Positions 59,952 to 64,000 of a DNA stretch of 64,000 nucleotides are shown here, one piece after another. Under the pieces are notes generated by a model. It made no database searches, was not told the DNA's origin, and was given only the letters and a program-made list of their open reading frames with translations. A program made the position numbers and the translations under genes. How positions within the stretch are numbered: the first letter of the stretch is position 1; each line of letters starts with the position of its first letter. Origin of the DNA: Mytilus galloprovincialis (taxonomy: Eukaryota > Mollusca > Bivalvia > Mytilida > Mytilidae); assembly GCF_965363235.1 (NCBI RefSeq), contig NC_134838.1:18880441-18944440 (forward strand), given 5' to 3'.

Positions 59952-60022
59952 TTAAAGATTTGAATCTCCTGTACAGTATATTCTCCCAATGGTAACGACT
60001 CCTTCTTCAACTCCCTCATTAC
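59952..60022 (-). CDS. Candidate alternative terminal exon (type beta)
   Basis: After a GATTTACTGCATTTTAG acceptor (minus strand) a phase-1 frame runs 22 codons to TAA. It contains EEGVVTIGRIYCTGD, which aligns with the gamma and alpha exons at the EE, IG, C and G positions. It is the most diverged of the three. Confidence 0.5.
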
Positions 60023-61112
60023 CTAAAATGCAGTAAATCAATTTAAGCAGTGAGTTAAATGTAAAGCAGTGCAATGTTAAAAGGTAAAGATTTGCATAAT
60101 ATCAACTGATAATTCTAATTTGATTGATTGTTGTGTCTTATGTCCAGGGGTAAATATTTTATAAATGTTAAGGACAAGAACAAATTAACTATCAATATAA
60201 GAGGTAGGTCCTGTCATAAGGTGCAATCGGGATGATGGGCTGGGAAATATGGACTTGCACTGGAAAACAATAATATGTTGGGTAGGAACTGAGGTTTCAC
60301 CTTGCAAGAAGCCACCTATAGACCGCTCCAAGTTGTTGCTCAGGTTCTTTCAGGTACAGAGAGTATGCCATTCTCTCCACACCATATAATCAGTAAATAT
60401 TGACCTTATTCTGACTGGACATGCATGGCTGCAAGCTCATACATCCCAGAAAGCCAAATCGAAACCCCCACTTTGGTAAAGGTTTTACTGCCAATCAGAA
60501 AAAGATAGGAAGACCATATTTCTATGCCCCAGTGGACCCACATCTATGGGCTGCTTCTAATTTGACATAATTATCTTTATATAAAGAAATTCCTTATTTT
60601 CTCCCTGAATCTCTTTAAAAATGTATCCTGTGAATCAGTTGATGTCAAAGAAGCCCTCCCCCCCCCCCCTTCCCCTACCTCTTTCATAAAAATGATTAAT
60701 TAGCTTTATATATATATATCAGATTAGATTATATTTATTATCTTTTTAAAGACTATATAGAATAAATACAGTTGATATATTTCTTGCTTTGGTAAAAGTA
60801 CAAAAAAGGTATCAAAAGTAATTTTAAATAAAAGAGTGTATTGAAGGTATATAAATAGAATAGGAAGTGAGAGTATTTATGATTAAAAAAAAAAAATTGC
60901 TAAAGGATTATATAAACCAATCATCATAACTATAATAATGGAAGTAAAAAGCATGATAATCTGAAAAAAAAATAGAACTACTGTCACTAAAAAGTATAAA
61001 CTATGGGGGGAAAGGAGTGATGTGGTACAATTTGTACAATGTAACTGCAAAAGGTGTGAACAAAGATATTTAAAGCAAGGATAATGAAACAGGTTAGGAT
61101 GCTGCTCTTTTA

Positions 61113-62360
61113 AATATGAACTAGATGTGTCAAAGCGACAAGAATGGCCCGTCTCAAAATAGTTAAAAATTTGCAATTTCAGTAACAAATGTGGACACAA
61201 ACATGATGGTAGTCTCACATATCAAAAATCAGCTCAAAATCTGGAGGCATATCGAAAAAAAGTCAGTATAACTATGATTTTCAACAATTTATCAAAGTCC
61301 ACAGCCTGTTATTTCCGCCAAATTAGCCGAGCGGAACAAAACTTAAATTTCATCTGTAACTCATCTTGATTAACTCGCATGCCAAAAATCATCCCAATAT
61401 CTGAAAGAGTTTAGAAAAAGTCTGTATAACTGTGATTTTCAACAATTTATCAAAGTCCAAAGCCCGTAATTTCGGCAAAAATAAACAGAGCGAAATGAAA
61501 CTTAAACTTGATCTGTAACTCATCATGAGTAACTTGCTTACCAAAAATCAGCCCAATAACTGAAAGCGTTTAGAAAAAAAGTCTGTATAACAATGATTTT
61601 CAACAATTTATAAAAGTTTATAGCCTGTTATTTCGGCAAAATTAGCGGAGCAAAACAAAACTTAAACTTGATCTGTAACTCATCTTGGTTAACTCACATG
61701 CCAAAAATCAGCCCAATATCTGAAAGAGTTTTAAAAAAAAGTCCGTATAACTGTGATTTTCAACAATTTATCAAAGTCCAAAGACTGTTATTTCGGCAAA
61801 ACTTAGCGGAGCGGAATGAAACTTAAACTTGATCTGTAACTCATCATGATTAACTAACATACCAAAAATCAGCCCAATATCTAAAAGACTTTAGAAAAAA
61901 AAGTCCATATATGATATAACTGTGATTTTCAACAATTTATCAAAGTCCAAAGCCCGTAAATTTGCCCAAAATTAGTCAAGCAGAACAAAACTTAAACTTG
62001 ATCTGTAACTCATCATGGTAAACTCACATATCAAAAATCAGCCCAATATCTGAAGGCATTTAGAAAAAAACTCTGTATAATGGTTTTTTGCGGAATGACA
62101 AAATTAAGGAATTACAGAATTTTTCCTTATAACTGTGATTTTCAACAATTTATCAAAGTTCAAAGCCTGTAATTTCGGCAAAAATGATTAACTAACATAC
62201 CAAAAATCAGCCCAATATCTGAAGACATTTAGAAAAAAAATCTGTATAATGGTTTGTTGCGGAGTGAGGAATGACAGAATTACGGAATTTCGGAATGTCG
62301 GCATTACGGACAAAGGTACAACTATATGGCACCGACAACTTTGTTGCGGGGCCATAAAAA
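61113..62360. repeat. Tandem array, about 160-bp units
   Basis: About six diverged units, each with GATTTTCAACAATTTATCAA, a TGTTATTTCGGCAAAATTAG-like block, AACTTGATCTGTAACTCATC and CAAAAATCAGCCCAATATCT. The spacing is 159-168 bp, with one longer unit. It is flanked by AGATGTGTCAAAGCGACAAG on the left and CACCGACAACTTTGTTGCGG on the right. It lies between the beta and alpha candidate terminal exons, so it would be intronic there. Confidence 0.85.
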
Positions 62361-63230
62361 TGTCAGATACTGACAGGCTGTCACCAAAGGAAACTGCATA
62401 GTGAGGTACCACCTCACAACAATGAAAAATTCTGATTTCTTTTTCATAGTGATTCAGGGCAGAATGTTGACTTTAAACCACTGAACTGACAAAGAACAAG
62501 TTTTTTTTTCCATCCTTAAGCTAAAAATGTATATCAAAAATGATGAAAGTAGGCCTTTAATAAAAAAAAAAGTCTTTTAAATATAGACAATTTGTTGCTA
62601 TGAATCTTTTTATCTCAAACCTTGACATATACAGTGTGGGTCATTATCTGATAGTAAAATGTATACTAAATCTGATCAAAATTGACAAAATCTAATTAAT
62701 CAGCATTGTGGTGAATAAATTTCAACCTTTACATTTGACATAAACTTGACCTTTGACCTTTAAATGTCAGTGAGGTCAACCTTCCTGTGTACATTAGAAG
62801 AGATGATGGTGCTAACCTTTATAGATACAGATCCTTGACAGTGGTTTGACCTTTGATTGTTGAATATGATGTATCAGAAACTTTTTTTTTGGTACTGACC
62901 AGAGAAGTTATTGATATTTCCAAATTCACACACAAATCATGAATATGCAGTGTTGATAATATTTTTTTCTTTGTAAATCCAGAAATAAAAAAGGTATTTC
63001 AGTGAAACATCTACATTGGATTAAACAAGGTAGAACACAAAAGAAAACTTATTGAAATGTATGAAAGGTAAGAACGGAGTGCTAGAGGAAATCTAAATCT
63101 AATTAGGATTAAAGATGGGATTGATAAATGCAACCTTTAGAAAGCAGAATAAGAGGAAAGAAAATGACAACTATGATCACAAAGAGTTCATCAAATGAAA
63201 GCAGATGAGTCCTGGAATTGGATAGATGAT
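62361..63230. other. Non-coding stretch, presumably intron
   Basis: AT-rich sequence with no exon or repeat that I can support. It would be intronic to the candidate minus-strand gene when the beta or gamma terminal exon is used, and 3' flank when alpha is used. Confidence 0.4.
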
Positions 63231-63292
63231 TTAGGCTGTTCCATAACATTCTAATGGTCCAATAACATGATAGGCATCCTCCTCGGCACCAC
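63231..63292 (-). CDS. Candidate alternative terminal exon (type alpha)
   Basis: After a TTTCAATGTTTTAAG acceptor (minus strand) a phase-1 frame reads GAEEDAYHVIGPLECYGTA to TAA at 63231-63233. It shares YHVIGP and CYGT with the gamma exon at the same spacing. The donor candidate at 63641 lies 348 bp upstream and has the matching phase. Confidence 0.55.
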
Positions 63293-63640
63293 CTTAAAAC
63301 ATTGAAATGGTGTCAGTAAGCATCAACAGAGTATAGATGGAAATAAAAAATTAATAAATATCAATATGTAAAAATGATCAAAAACAAACAGCTGTTCTTT
63401 GTATTTGCAACTTTCAAGATAGCAAACAAAGTTTACATTTGAATTGTTGAAAATAAAAATTGCATATCGCTTTCCTGCAATGCGTCTGTATAATACTTTA
63501 TTGTGATTTCGCAATACGCTGTTCTGCAATCAGTTATCAAGCATGTTTTATAAACAGAAAGCAGAGACGTTTTAGAGCAATCATATTGCATTTTACTAGA
63601 TATTCTGTCTGAAATGAAATTCAGTAAATACTAACCTCAC

Positions 63641-63679
63641 CTTGAACAGAATGCATATTTGGCATATAAAAATAAATGT
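63641..63679 (-). CDS. Candidate donor exon feeding the terminal exons
   Basis: A 39-nt minus-strand segment between a TTTGAG acceptor-like site and a strong CAAG|GTGAGG donor, ending in phase 1. The frame reads IYFYMPNMHSVQ plus the first base of Gly, and joins in frame to any of the three terminal exons. An upstream in-frame stop shows that it must begin at a splice site if real. No further upstream exon could be placed in the last 320 bp. The protein is not recognised. Confidence 0.4.
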
Positions 63680-64000
63680 CTCAAATTATGAAATTATAAT
63701 TGTAGCTAAAAGCAATTACAAAACACGATCATTCAATAGATGAAAAAGTTCAAAAGTGTTGTTTTTTTTTCAGAAATTGTAATGCTGGTCAGAGCTGGAC
63801 AATGTACTGCTGAAGCAAAATTATTTCAGATTGAAAGATTATTAAAGGGCAATAACTCTGATAAGGAGATAACTTACGATCTTGTACATGTCCTTATTGG
63901 TAGATATTGTCTTGCTGATCATATTTGCTATTTAAAAGTTTTTCTATCTTTCTATTAAAAAGGAAAAAATGTAGAAAATGGTAAAAATTGTCTTTAAGGG

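Noticed and set aside
60220..60560. Locally GC-richer segment with open frames and a CAAG|GTGAAA donor-like site on the minus strand
   Set aside because: Several frames are open only briefly, the upstream frame contains stops, and the wording looks like a dispersed repeat rather than an exon.
63740..63958. ORF after a long T-tract and CAG, plus strand
   Set aside because: The pattern resembles an acceptor plus exon, but the peptide is not recognised and the AAAGGGCAATAACTCTG wording is typical of bivalve repeats. It was left out of the gene list.

Overview
This is AT-rich, intron-rich animal DNA. The repeat families and the two recognisable genes point to a marine bivalve, most likely a mussel of the Mytilus type. 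That is an inference from protein similarity and from repeats I recognise as common in mussel sequence; no search was run. Coding sequence is sparse, and most of the window is intergenic, intronic or transposon-derived.

Layout. (1) About 1-28 kb has no recognisable gene. It holds a 2.3 kb interspersed repeat (3.68-5.96 kb), a 2.64 kb inverted-repeat element with hairpin-forming arrays in both arms (8.87-11.51 kb) carrying a nested Harbinger-like element, several small repeats and a few weak coding-like islands. (2) 28.07-35.18 kb, minus strand, is a complete four-exon gene for deoxyhypusine hydroxylase (DOHH, 305 aa). Its large first intron carries a second copy of the 2.3 kb repeat, itself split by a 1.2 kb element with 5-bp target duplications. 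(3) 37.56-53.89 kb, plus strand and divergent from DOHH, is an eight-exon C9orf72 orthologue (479 aa as modelled). A small two-transmembrane ORF lies just upstream of its start. (4) The first coding intron of C9orf72 is filled by an 8.7 kb element with about 190-bp terminal inverted repeats and a 5-bp target duplication. Inside it lies a very young, deleted BEL/Pao LTR retrotransposon with identical 187-bp LTRs, flanked by an unexplained identical 131-bp direct duplication. (5) 54-64 kb holds a tRNA-like SINE, palindromes and a tandem array. On the minus strand it also has three homologous phase-1 terminal mini-exons with one candidate donor exon upstream, which looks like the 3' end of an unrecognised gene with alternative C-termini that enters from beyond the right edge.

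How the genes relate. DOHH makes hypusine on eIF5A (translation). C9orf72 is the DENN subunit of the C9orf72-SMCR8-WDR41 complex (autophagy, lysosome, small-GTPase control). They are head to head about 2.4 kb apart, with ETS-like and E-box/IRF-like motifs between them, but nothing in the sequence ties their functions together. The most unusual signals are the 131-bp duplication around the BEL/Pao insertion, the composite element that makes up about 95% of a C9orf72 intron, and the alternative terminal-exon cluster.
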